A stretch of 15,167 nt of DNA from an uncultured Pseudomonadota bacterium (GCA_900313285.1 OMQP01000020.1:1-15167); one strand, 5' to 3'. Shown: positions 7,974-15,160, numbered from the stretch's first letter. Notes: generated by a model not told the origin, from the letters alone. Numbers and translations are program-made.

Positions 7974-8531
7974 TTATTTGCCTGTTGCACGACGTTTAAC
8001 AGCAACTGCTTTTTTTGCAGCTGTTGCTTTTGGTGCAGTAGCTTTCTTTTCTGCTTTTGGAGCTTTTTCAGCTTTTGGTGCAGCAGCTTTTGTTGCTTTT
8101 TCTTCTTTTGCAACTGGTTCTGCTGTTTCAGCAGCAACAGTTTTTGGTGCAACTTTCTTTGCATTTTCGTCACGATCAACCAATTCAATGATTGCCATTG
8201 GTGCAGCATCACCATAACGGAAACCAGCTTTCAATACGCGTGTGTATCCACCAGGACGTTTTGCATAACGTGGTCCCAAAACAGCAAACAATTTTTTAAC
8301 CGCTTTATCAGAATTATTTCCTAATTCAGAAGCAGTCAAACGACGATTAGCAACCGTGTCAACTTTTGCGCGGGTAATCAATTTTTCAACTACACTGCGC
8401 AAATCTTTTGCTTTTGGTAATGTTGTTTTAATTTGTTCTTTTTCAATTAAATTTTTCGCCAAACCAATAAACAAGGCTTTGCGAGCATTAGTATCGCGAT
8501 TAAAAGTGCGACCTGCTTTCATATGTCTCAT
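7974..8531 (-). CDS. rplQ: 50S ribosomal protein L17 with long C-terminal tail
   Basis: L17 is a large-subunit protein near the peptide exit tunnel. Residues 1-121 match the family throughout: MRHMKAGR..NR at the start, IKTTLPKAKDLR, LITRAK, ANRRL, LGPRYAKRPGGYTRVLK and PMAIIELVDRD. Residues ~122-185 are an added tail almost entirely of Ala, Lys, Pro, Glu, Thr and Val in histone-H1-like repeats (APKAEKAPKAEKK). The protein is 185 aa against the usual 115-140. The start has AAGGAG 7 nt upstream. It is the last gene of the rpoA-rplQ unit, 109 nt after rpoA, and ends at the shared terminator. The core identity is certain; the tail's role is not known. Confidence 0.97.
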   Translation of the reverse strand: MRHMKAGRTFNRDTNARKALFIGLAKNLIEKEQIKTTLPKAKDLRSVVEKLITRAKVDTVANRRLTASELGNNSDKAVKKLFAVLGPRYAKRPGGYTRVLKAGFRYGDAAPMAIIELVDRDENAKKVAPKTVAAETAEPVAKEEKATKAAAPKAEKAPKAEKKATAPKATAAKKAVAVKRRATGK

Positions 8532-8557
8532 TGATTACTCCTTTATTTTGTGTTCTG

Positions 8558-8605
8558 CCCTTGCGGGATTTTTCTGAGACCCGCATCCTGAAAGGGAAAA
8601 ATCCC
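8558..8605 (-). promoter_or_regulatory. Possible alternative RNA hairpins between rpoA and rplQ
   Basis: In the 109-nt gap, GCGGG (8563-8567) can pair with CCCGC (8580-8584), and CCCTT (8558-8562) with AAGGG (8592-8596), making a bulged stem. Alternatively GGGATTTTT (8565-8573) pairs perfectly with AAAAATCCC (8597-8605); the two folds exclude each other. There is no T-run after the stem, so it is not a plain terminator. A processing or translational control site for rplQ is possible but unproven. Confidence 0.35.
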
Positions 8606-8640
8606 CCAGAAATGCGATTTTTGTTTATAATCTAACCCTT

Positions 8641-9669
8641 TTATTTATAAGGATCTTCATATTTTTTTGCCAATTCGGAAATATTTTCTGGTGGCCATCC
8701 TGGTACTTCCATACCTAATGACAATCCCATTGCTTCCAATTGGACTTTGATTTCGTTCAAAGATTTACGGCCGAAGTTTGGTGTTTTCAACATATCATTT
8801 TCGGTCTTTTGAACCAATTCACCCAACCAATTAATCTTGTCGTTTTTCAAGCAATTTGTTGCACGAACAGACAATTCTAATTCATCAACGTGTTTCAACA
8901 ATTTTGGATCGAAAGGCAAAACATCTTTTGCTTTTTCTTCATCACTTGCAACGTTGATTTGTGTTGGATCTTCAAAGTTAATAAATACTGTCAATTGATC
9001 TGTCAAGATACGCGCAGCATATGCAATGGCATCTTCTGGTGTGACAGAACCATTTGTTTTAACAGTCAATTCCAATTTATCGTAATCTGTGCTTTGACCA
9101 ACACGAGTTTGAGAAACAGCAGATGCTACGTTCAAAATTGGGGAATAAATAGAATCCACAGGAATTGTTCCTAATGGCAAATCTGTTGCATTAACAGATG
9201 CAGGAACATAACCACGGCCTGACGCCAATGTGATTTCCATATCAAAAGATGCGCCAGCATCCAAAGTGCAAATTTCAGCATCTTTGTTCATAACTTCGAC
9301 ACTGCCAGATGTTTCAATCATACCGGCTGTGACAACTGCTGGGCCTTTGACTTTCAGTGTTGCTTTGTGTTGACCTTCTGTCAAAGCTTTGAAATAAACA
9401 CCTTTCAAATTCAAAATGATGTCTGTGATATCTTCACGAACACCAGCCAAGCTGCTGAATTCATGTTGAACGCCATCAATTTTGACATAAATTGGTGCAC
9501 AGCCCTGCAAAGACGATAACAATACACGACGCAAAGCAGTACCAAGTGTTAAACCAAAACCCTTTTCCAAAGGTTCAGCGATTAAAGTTGCAATATTAGG
9601 ATTTTTTTCATCGACTTTGATATTCAATTTTTTTGGTTTGATCAAAGTCATCCAGTTTTTTTCAATCAT
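8641..9669 (-). CDS. rpoA: DNA-directed RNA polymerase alpha subunit
   Basis: RpoA (342 aa, close to the usual ~335) dimerises to start RNA polymerase assembly and contacts upstream promoter DNA and activators. The N-terminal domain (about 1-240) shows the alphaproteobacterial start MIEKNW, then LEKGFGLTLGTALRRVLLSS, the dimer and beta-contact region, and EFSSLAGVREDITDIILNLK. After a short linker, the C-terminal domain (about 255-330) has the DNA-binding helix-hairpin-helix signature, NFGRKSLNEIK followed by LGLSLGM-type residues. GGAG lies 7 nt before ATG 9669. It is followed by rplQ as usual, but its upstream neighbour is not rpsK: a cysteine-rich gene intervenes, and rpoA has its own promoter. 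Confidence 0.98.
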   Translation of the reverse strand: MIEKNWMTLIKPKKLNIKVDEKNPNIATLIAEPLEKGFGLTLGTALRRVLLSSLQGCAPIYVKIDGVQHEFSSLAGVREDITDIILNLKGVYFKALTEGQHKATLKVKGPAVVTAGMIETSGSVEVMNKDAEICTLDAGASFDMEITLASGRGYVPASVNATDLPLGTIPVDSIYSPILNVASAVSQTRVGQSTDYDKLELTVKTNGSVTPEDAIAYAARILTDQLTVFINFEDPTQINVASDEEKAKDVLPFDPKLLKHVDELELSVRATNCLKNDKINWLGELVQKTENDMLKTPNFGRKSLNEIKVQLEAMGLSLGMEVPGWPPENISELAKKYEDPYK

Positions 9670-9713
9670 TTTTATACTCCATCAGGCTTAGTTTATTATT
9701 TTCACCAGATTTA

Positions 9714-9730
9714 CGCGTTTTCTCAACGCG
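9714..9730 (-). other. Small hairpin in the rpoA leader
   Basis: CGCGTT (9714-9719) and AACGCG (9725-9730) form a 6-bp stem with a 5-nt loop. It sits at the predicted 5' end of the rpoA transcript. No T-run follows, so it is not a terminator; mRNA 5'-end protection or control is possible. Confidence 0.35.
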
Positions 9731-9737
9731 CCGAAGG

Positions 9738-9766
9738 ATTTTATAACAAAAATATTTGAAAGTCAA
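9738..9766 (-). promoter_or_regulatory. Promoter for rpoA-rplQ
   Basis: On the minus strand: TTGACT (9766-9761), a 17-nt spacer and TAAAAT (9743-9738), each five of six consensus bases. It begins 9 nt after the stop codon of the inserted cysteine-rich gene and would start a ~60-nt leader. It allows rpoA-rplQ to be expressed independently of the upstream ribosomal genes. Confidence 0.65.
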
Positions 9767-9774
9767 TTTTATTA

Positions 9775-11796
9775 TTATATTTTTGTTGCGTTTGACATAT
9801 CTATTTTGCTTTCAATAACACACGTTGGCCATACATAATTACATTCATCAGAGAAACATAATATCGTTTTCTTTTGTTTACACGCCGCAGAATCTGTACA
9901 TTGCGTACCATCTGCATTGCCACTGCAATAGTCAGCAGAACCTATTGTTGTATAGCCCGCCGCGCAACGAGAACAAGACGAAGCATTACCTAGTGAAAAC
10001 GTATTTACTTGACATCTTTGAACACCTATCGCATCTTCGCTGTTAAATTGACATTCCTGCACAGCCCCATCTAACAAAGGACATTCAAATCCAGCAGAAC
10101 ATTCTTTACATATATTACCACTACTGCTCGTAATCGTACAATGTCCGGCACCACATGCATAACATTGTTCTTTTCCTTTTGAATTGCCAGGACTGAATGG
10201 TGTTTTTCCTTCATTCACAGTTAAATCTTTACATGTTTTACAAAGTCCTTCGCCAGAAGGGTCTTTTACACTGGAATCCACATAATATCCAGGTTTTGAA
10301 TTTGCAGAAACCAAAATATATTTTCCACTATCATATTTATATACAGGACTTTTTGTTTCGTCTAATTTGATAGACGCATCATAACGACAATTTAATTTTT
10401 CTACTTTAATCCTGCAACTTGATTCGTTAACATTGTCATTATCATTTATAAAACTAAAAGCTCCAGATGTTCCTGGATTTTTGCAAGCAAAGCATGTTCT
10501 GTTTCCTGAAATAACATATTGATTTGCACCAGTACAAGGAACACATACATATTTATTACCGTCATCCCATACATATTCACCATCAGGGCATTTATTACAA
10601 CCTGTTTTTCCGGTCTCGTTTTGATATTCACCATTTGCAACCAAACATTCGTTCGCTTTACCATCACTGCCATCACAATAATGTCCCTTTGGACATTTTT
10701 CACAAACACCATTCACACCATACGTTCCCGCAGGACACTTTCCACATGCTGTTGGTTTGTTATCAGTATACAAAACCCCCCTACCTTCACCAGTACATGG
10801 TTTACATACTGCTTGCGATAAGGCATCCTGGTATTGCCCATCAGGACAATTTATGCAACTTGTTGCGCCTTTCGAATTTTCACCAGCGCAAGATGAACCA
10901 TCTCTCGATGCACATGTTCCCTCTGGGCATTTATTACATGAGGATTTGCCTTCGCTGTCTTGAAACAGACCCGTTGGACAAAGCATACAAGACCTTGCCC
11001 CGTTTGATCCGTTGCCAGCGCAAGATGTACCAGTTTTTGACGCACATGTTCCAACGTTACATTTTACACACTCATTATTTCCTGCTTCTGAAGTTTGCCC
11101 TTCTGGACAGGCCAAACAAGCAGTTGCTCCAGATATTGTAGGCATCCATACAGCATTATACATTTTTGCGGTATAATATCCTGCAGCACATTGCTTACAT
11201 TCTGACAATCCTTCTGTGTCTGCATACGTTCCTTTAGAACACAACTTACATGCATTGTTCTTAGATTGACCTGTTAAATTATTATATTTTCCCTTAGGAC
11301 AAAGCGTCCTTCCCTGTTCTGTTTTACTGCCACCATAATTAACAGTATAGTTTCCAGAAGCACTACAATAACCACCTTCTGCACAAGTAAAACAAGAGGT
11401 TTTTCCTTTTGGAATATAATAACCCTTGGAACATGATACAGAGGTATAACAATCCGTCTTTGATGAAGCGCCTTTCCCAGAATATGGAAACTCTTTCGGA
11501 CAAAACCATATATCACACCAACCAACAGAACGGTCAGTATTTCGCGTGACACTGGCACCACTTTTTAGTTTTGGTAAATCTGTATCAGTGTCTTCGCACC
11601 AAGCGTTATTAAATGCAGAATAAGTTTTACTGCCATTTGTTGGACAATAACACTTTTCAGGACAAGCTTTACAACCACCAACAGTATAATATTCGCCAGC
11701 ACTACAATTTCCACTAATAGCACGAGCAGTACCAGATAAAAACACCATTACAAAAAAAATAAAAATCATTAAAAGCGCGAACTTTATTATCTTCAT
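9775..11796 (-). CDS. Secreted protein of GCC2/GCC3-like cysteine repeats (673 aa)
   Basis: I choose ATG 11796, which gives a signal peptide MKIIKFALLMIFIFFVMVF...TARA|IS. The frame opens up to 11862, but an upstream ATG lies within the -10 box of the predicted promoter. AAAGG lies 13 nt before the chosen ATG, a long spacing. The mature chain has about 66 cysteines, including 19 C-x2-C pairs. They sit in repeats of the form C-P-x-G-x-Y...G...C-x2-C, such as CPAGTYGVNGVCEKC. This resembles the ephrin-receptor-like/GCC2_GCC3 modules of eukaryotic and protist surface proteins. Two consecutive ~45-residue units at ~242-286 and ~287-331 are near duplicates (GTCASKTGTSCAG, GTCASRDGSSCAG). Residues ~420-540 are poorer in cysteine. 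There is no membrane anchor, LPxTG or autotransporter domain. It is a single-gene unit between rpsK and rpoA; export and disulfide bonding are inferred and the function is unknown. Confidence 0.85.
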   Translation of the reverse strand: MKIIKFALLMIFIFFVMVFLSGTARAISGNCSAGEYYTVGGCKACPEKCYCPTNGSKTYSAFNNAWCEDTDTDLPKLKSGASVTRNTDRSVGWCDIWFCPKEFPYSGKGASSKTDCYTSVSCSKGYYIPKGKTSCFTCAEGGYCSASGNYTVNYGGSKTEQGRTLCPKGKYNNLTGQSKNNACKLCSKGTYADTEGLSECKQCAAGYYTAKMYNAVWMPTISGATACLACPEGQTSEAGNNECVKCNVGTCASKTGTSCAGNGSNGARSCMLCPTGLFQDSEGKSSCNKCPEGTCASRDGSSCAGENSKGATSCINCPDGQYQDALSQAVCKPCTGEGRGVLYTDNKPTACGKCPAGTYGVNGVCEKCPKGHYCDGSDGKANECLVANGEYQNETGKTGCNKCPDGEYVWDDGNKYVCVPCTGANQYVISGNRTCFACKNPGTSGAFSFINDNDNVNESSCRIKVEKLNCRYDASIKLDETKSPVYKYDSGKYILVSANSKPGYYVDSSVKDPSGEGLCKTCKDLTVNEGKTPFSPGNSKGKEQCYACGAGHCTITSSSGNICKECSAGFECPLLDGAVQECQFNSEDAIGVQRCQVNTFSLGNASSCSRCAAGYTTIGSADYCSGNADGTQCTDSAACKQKKTILCFSDECNYVWPTCVIESKIDMSNATKI
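10802..11072 (-). repeat. Tandem duplication of a 45-residue cysteine module
   Basis: Two adjacent units share the order C-x2-C, G-T-C-A-S, S-C-A-G, G-A-x-S-C-x2-C-P, Q-D and a closing Cys. Spacing is conserved between the units. The boundaries are approximate. This suggests growth of the protein by internal tandem duplication. Confidence 0.6.
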
Positions 11797-11833
11797 AATA
11801 TGAAAATTACCTTTCTTTCCATTCATGTTCGAA

Positions 11834-11862
11834 ATCATACCAATTTTATTTTTTTCACGCAA
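11834..11862 (-). promoter_or_regulatory. Promoter for the cysteine-repeat gene
   Basis: On the minus strand: TTGCGT (11862-11857), a 17-nt spacer and TATGAT (11839-11834), preceded by TGG as an extended -10. The -35 resembles the TTGCGG of the promoter at 7380-7408. It lies just downstream of the rpsK terminator, so the gene is its own unit. Confidence 0.6.
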
Positions 11863-11879
11863 TCATTATTTTATAAAAA

Positions 11880-11900
11880 ACACCGCCAAAATGACGGTGT
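11880..11900 (-). terminator. Intrinsic terminator after rpsK
   Basis: ACACCG (11880-11885) pairs with CGGTGT (11895-11900), with one further C-G pair inside after a mismatch and a short A/T loop. On the minus strand the stem is followed by TTTTT-ATAAAA. It ends the secY-rpsM-rpsK transcript 29 nt after the rpsK stop and separates it from the inserted gene. Confidence 0.8.
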
Positions 11901-11929
11901 AATTCTTTCGTTCACAAATGCGTGTACAA

Positions 11930-12313
11930 TTAAACACGACGAACTTTCTTTGGACGGCACCCGTTGTGTGGAATACGTGTCGTATCTGTAATAGATTGTA
12001 CAACCAATCCTGCATTTGCCAATCCACGTACTGCAGATTCACGACCCTGACCGATACCGCGCATCAAAACATCAACTGTTTTCATACCCATTTCAGCAAC
12101 TTTTTTGCCAACTGCATCGGCAACAACTGTTGCAGCATATGGTGTTGATTTTTTTGCACCTTTGAAATTATTAGCACCGGCGGTTGCCCATGTTAACACA
12201 GCACCACTTTGATCTGTGATTGTTATACGTGTATTATTGTTTGTTGCGACCACATGTGCAATACCATGTGATACTTTTTTAACAACTTTCTTTTTTGATT
12301 TTGTAATTGCCAT
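11930..12313 (-). CDS. rpsK: 30S ribosomal protein S11
   Basis: S11 is a small-subunit platform protein that binds 16S rRNA near the mRNA exit. The protein is 127 aa, the usual size. It shows GIAHVVATNNNTRITITD, GAVLTWATAG, FKGAKKSTPYAA, MGMKTVDVLMRGIGQGRES, and the invariant PHNGCRPKKVRRV end. AAAGGA precedes ATG 12313 by about 8 nt. It follows rpsM after 63 nt. The next gene should be rpoA, but a terminator and a cysteine-rich gene follow instead. Confidence 0.98.
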   Translation of the reverse strand: MAITKSKKKVVKKVSHGIAHVVATNNNTRITITDQSGAVLTWATAGANNFKGAKKSTPYAATVVADAVGKKVAEMGMKTVDVLMRGIGQGRESAVRGLANAGLVVQSITDTTRIPHNGCRPKKVRRV

Positions 12314-12342
12314 TTATTTTTTCCTTTGATTAGATGTCTTCA

Positions 12343-12360
12343 ATTAACTATAGTGTTAAT
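12343..12360 (-). other. Small hairpin between rpsM and rpsK
   Basis: ATTAAC (12343-12348) and GTTAAT (12355-12360) form a perfect 6-bp AT-rich stem with a 6-nt loop, in the 63-nt gap ahead of rpsK. Without a T-run it is not a terminator. It is weak and may be chance in AT-rich sequence. Confidence 0.25.
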
Positions 12361-12376
12361 CTCTACCCAATTAAAC

Positions 12377-12700
12377 TTATTTACCCTTGGTCGCAGAACC
12401 TGCAACAACAACGCGTTTACCCTTACGAGTACGTGCATTTGTCTGTGTGCGTTGACCACGAACTGGCAAACGATTACGATGACGAATTCCGCGATATGTT
12501 TTTAAATCTTGCAAACGTTTAATATTCATTGCAACTTCGCGACGAACGTCACCTTCTACTTTAAAGTTTTGTTCAATATAATTTGAAATTTTGATAACAT
12601 CTTCGTCAGTCAAATCTTTTGCGCGCAGACCGTCTTTCAATTTCAATGCAGAACAAATCTGTGCAGATTTAGCCGGCCCAATACCATGAATGTATTGCAA
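12377..12700 (-). CDS. rpsM: 30S ribosomal protein S13, N-terminus missing or non-standard start
   Basis: S13 sits in the small-subunit head and contacts the P-site tRNA and the large subunit. The body is well conserved: QYIHGIGPAKSAQIC, VEGDVRREVAMNIKRL, YRGIRHRNRLPVRGQRT and TNARTRKGKR. Homology continues upstream of the TTG at 12700 as KRIEIAL to codon AAA 12718-12716, matching family residue 13. There a TGA (12721-12719) blocks the frame, so the usual first dozen residues (normally MARIAGVNIP...) are absent. The only standard-type start is TTG 12700, which would remove 18 residues. ATT at 12712 or 12706 is the other option. GTG 12724, overlapping the secY TAG by one base, is followed at once by the TGA. 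secY ends intact just 2 nt before that TGA. The gene is essential, so a rare start, an unusual short S13 or a sequence error must be considered. Confidence 0.88.
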   Translation of the reverse strand: MQYIHGIGPAKSAQICSALKLKDGLRAKDLTDEDVIKISNYIEQNFKVEGDVRREVAMNIKRLQDLKTYRGIRHRNRLPVRGQRTQTNARTRKGKRVVVAGSATKGK

Positions 12701-12723
12701 CGCAATTTCAATGCGTTTTCACA

Positions 12724-14040
12724 CTATCCGCGGAAACGACCTTTCTTTTGTGTTTTGTTCACAACACCAGTGTATTGTTTTTCAACCAAATATGATTTTA
12801 TTTGATTCATTGTATCCAATACAACACCAGCAACGATTAAAACACTGGTTCCGCCAATCATTAACGGCATACCACCACGCGTGTTCAATATAATTGGCAA
12901 TACACAAACAACTATCAAATAAACAACACCTATCGCCGTTGTTCTTGACACAATACCATCAAGATAATGCATTGTTTGTTCACCTGGACGAACACCTGGG
13001 ATATATCCACCCATATTTTTCAAATTAGTACTGGTTTCTTCACTATTGAAAACAACAGCCGTTTGAAAATATGCAAAGAACGCAATTAAAACCGTATACA
13101 ACGCCATGTATGACCATGTGCCATACGTAAAGAACCCAAGGATATTTTGTACAAACAGATTTTCACTTTGTACAAAACGTTGTATAAATGCTGGCAACAT
13201 CATAATAGATGCAGCAAACACAGGTCCCATAACCCCAGACATGTTAACTTTGATTGGTAAATATGAAACGTTTGTATTCATTACACCATTCGCCATTGCC
13301 TGACGTGGATATAAAATTTGAATACGACGTTGTGCCTGTTCCATGAAAGCAATCAAAGCAACAATACCTATAACGAAACCTAAAACCATCGCAATCATAG
13401 CAGGTGACATTTGTCCAACCCCTGCCAATGAAAACAGTTTTGCAATTCCGCCTGGAACTTCTGCAATAATACCTGCAAAAATCAACAGTGATGCACCCTG
13501 ACCAATACCGCGTGCGGTGACTTGTTCTGCCAACCACATAACAAATACGGTACCACCAACCAATGCAACGATCGCAGATAATTCAAATGCAAATCCTGGA
13601 TTTGCAACTGCAGAAATACCATTAACTGGTGCCATAGATTCAAGACCACGAACAACAGCCCACCCCTGAACAACCGCCAAAAGAACCGCCAGATAACGTG
13701 TATATTGATTGATTTTTACACGACCAGATTCGCCCTCTTTTCGTAAATCGGTCAAAGATTTGCTGGTTGCTGTCAACAATTGGATAACGATAGAAGCAGA
13801 GATATATGGGAAAATATTCAAAGCCAAAACTGACATACGGGATAACGATCCACCAGAAAACATATCGAACATCCCCATCATACCATTATCACCATTAAAC
13901 AAATGCAATACAGCACTGGCATTAACACCCGGTAATGGAATGAAAGATCCGATACGATAAACAATCAACGCACCCAATGTAAACAAGATGCGTTTTTGTA
14001 AATCAGTAAGGTTTCCAAAAATATTTTTCAAGAATCTCAT
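12724..14040 (-). CDS. secY: Protein translocase subunit SecY
   Basis: SecY is the channel of the SecYEG translocon in the inner membrane, which exports signal-peptide proteins such as the four cysteine-rich ones here. The protein is 438 aa, normal for the family, with about ten hydrophobic segments. Typical stretches are RIGSFIPLPGVN in TM1, then FPYISASIVIQLLTATSKSL near TM2, LRKEGESGR...NQYTRY, the large cytoplasmic loops ILYPRQAMAN and KNMGGYIPGVRPGEQT, and the basic C-terminal end KKGRFRG. ATG 14040 has only a weak ribosome site, and translation may be coupled to rplO, which ends 24 nt upstream. The usual downstream adk is absent; rpsM homology begins within 10 nt of the TAG stop. Confidence 0.98.
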   Translation of the reverse strand: MRFLKNIFGNLTDLQKRILFTLGALIVYRIGSFIPLPGVNASAVLHLFNGDNGMMGMFDMFSGGSLSRMSVLALNIFPYISASIVIQLLTATSKSLTDLRKEGESGRVKINQYTRYLAVLLAVVQGWAVVRGLESMAPVNGISAVANPGFAFELSAIVALVGGTVFVMWLAEQVTARGIGQGASLLIFAGIIAEVPGGIAKLFSLAGVGQMSPAMIAMVLGFVIGIVALIAFMEQAQRRIQILYPRQAMANGVMNTNVSYLPIKVNMSGVMGPVFAASIMMLPAFIQRFVQSENLFVQNILGFFTYGTWSYMALYTVLIAFFAYFQTAVVFNSEETSTNLKNMGGYIPGVRPGEQTMHYLDGIVSRTTAIGVVYLIVVCVLPIILNTRGGMPLMIGGTSVLIVAGVVLDTMNQIKSYLVEKQYTGVVNKTQKKGRFRG

Positions 14041-14064
14041 GCGTTTATCTTTTTATTTTGGATA

Positions 14065-14523
14065 TTATTTAGATGCGATTTTTCCACCTGCTTTAACGAT
14101 TGCAGCTTCGGCTGATTTAGACCATTTATCTGCAACAATGTTAACAGCTGATTTAATTTCACCTTTTGCCAAAACTTTCAAACCATCCATTTTACGGTTC
14201 AAAATTTTTGCTTCGAACAAAGAATCCAATGTGATTTCTTTCTTTGCATCAATTTTACCAGATGCGATAAATTTTTCAATATCACCCAAGTTAATTGTTG
14301 CATATTCTTTGTGGAAAGGATTGTTGAAACCAAATTTTGGGAAACGACGCAAAATTGGCATTTGTCCACCTTGGAATGTGGCTTGTTTGCGTGAACCAGA
14401 ACGTGATTTTTGACCTTTGTTTCCACGTCCAGATGTTTTACCATAACCGGATGCCATACCACGACCAACACGTTTAACGTCTTTGCGTGCACCAAAATTA
14501 TCCATCAATGCATTTAATTTCAT
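14065..14523 (-). CDS. rplO: 50S ribosomal protein L15
   Basis: L15 is a large-subunit protein that binds 23S rRNA late in assembly. The protein is 152 aa, a normal length. The Gly/Arg/Lys-rich N-terminal extension has KRVGRGMASGYGKTSGRG and NKGQKSRSG, followed by FQGGQMPILRRFPKFGF and a globular C-terminal domain. AAGGA lies 8 nt before ATG 14523. It lies between rpsE and secY. The small rpmD (L30) gene, often found between rpsE and rplO, is missing; only an 82-nt gap remains. Confidence 0.98.
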   Translation of the reverse strand: MKLNALMDNFGARKDVKRVGRGMASGYGKTSGRGNKGQKSRSGSRKQATFQGGQMPILRRFPKFGFNNPFHKEYATINLGDIEKFIASGKIDAKKEITLDSLFEAKILNRKMDGLKVLAKGEIKSAVNIVADKWSKSAEAAIVKAGGKIASK

Positions 14524-14545
14524 TTCTTTTTCCTTTTTGTCCTAT

Positions 14546-14563
14546 GACTATATCATTATAGTC
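14546..14563 (-). other. Hairpin in the rpsE-rplO gap
   Basis: GACTATA (14546-14552) and TATAGTC (14557-14563) make a perfect 7-bp stem with a 4-nt loop. It occupies the 82-nt gap where rpmD would be expected. There is no T-run on the minus strand, so it is not a terminator; it may be an mRNA processing or stability element. Confidence 0.35.
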
Positions 14564-14605
14564 CTTGTCGCACATAATTCAAGATTACGTACTCGGTTTA
14601 TTTTA

Positions 14606-15160
14606 TTATTTTGCTTCTTCTGCTGTTTCTAATTTTTTACCATCACGGCCAGCAATGATTTCTGCAACAGTTTTACCACGACGTGCAGCAACTGTTTTTG
14701 GAGAATTCATTTTTTCAAAGGCCAAGAAAGCAGCACGAATCATATTGTTTGGATTGTTTGAACCTTGTGATTTAACAACAACGTCCTGAACACCCAAGCA
14801 TTCAAATACTGCACGCAATGCACCACCAGCGATGATACCAGTACCAGGAACAGCACTGCGGACGACCAATTTGCTGGCGCCATATTTTGCAGAACTGTCA
14901 TGATGCAATGTACGACCTTCTTTCAAAGGAACGCGAATCATTTTTGCTTTTGCTGCTTTTGTTGCTTTTTGAACAGCTGCTTGAACTTCCAAAGCTTTAC
15001 CTTTGCCAAATCCAACCATACCTGCTTTGTCACCGACAACAACCAACGCAGAGAAAGACATATTACGTCCGCCCTTCACTGTTTTAGAAACGCGGTTGAT
15101 AGAAACTAATTTATCTACCAAATTATCTGACTGTAATTTTTTTTCATCAAAACGTGCCAT
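14606..15160 (-). CDS. rpsE: 30S ribosomal protein S5
   Basis: S5 is a small-subunit protein at the mRNA entry site, important for decoding accuracy. The protein is 184 aa. It shows the N-terminal double-stranded RNA-binding-like domain (VSINRVSKTVKGGRNMSF, ALVVVGDKAGMVGFGKGKA) and the C-terminal domain (LVVRSAVPGTGIIAGGALRA, GVQDVVVKSQGSNNPNNMIR). A short charged tail ends in EEAK. Only 7 nt lie upstream of ATG 15160 within the window, so its ribosome site and the expected neighbour rplR are outside. Confidence 0.98.
   Translation of the reverse strand: MARFDEKKLQSDNLVDKLVSINRVSKTVKGGRNMSFSALVVVGDKAGMVGFGKGKALEVQAAVQKATKAAKAKMIRVPLKEGRTLHHDSSAKYGASKLVVRSAVPGTGIIAGGALRAVFECLGVQDVVVKSQGSNNPNNMIRAAFLAFEKMNSPKTVAARRGKTVAEIIAGRDGKKLETAEEAK

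Noticed and set aside
10524..11141. Plus-strand 205-codon, His-rich frame.
   Set aside because: It is the complement of the repeated cysteine modules; His and Tyr runs arise from reversed TGT/AAATG-type codons.
12719..12724. UGA read as Trp, which would extend rpsM to GTG 12724.
   Set aside because: Trp codons in the other genes are all TGG and no in-frame TGA occurs in any other gene; even with it, the S13 N-terminus would still be missing. Absence of TGA stops among nine genes (eight TAA, one TAG) is noted but is expected at low GC.
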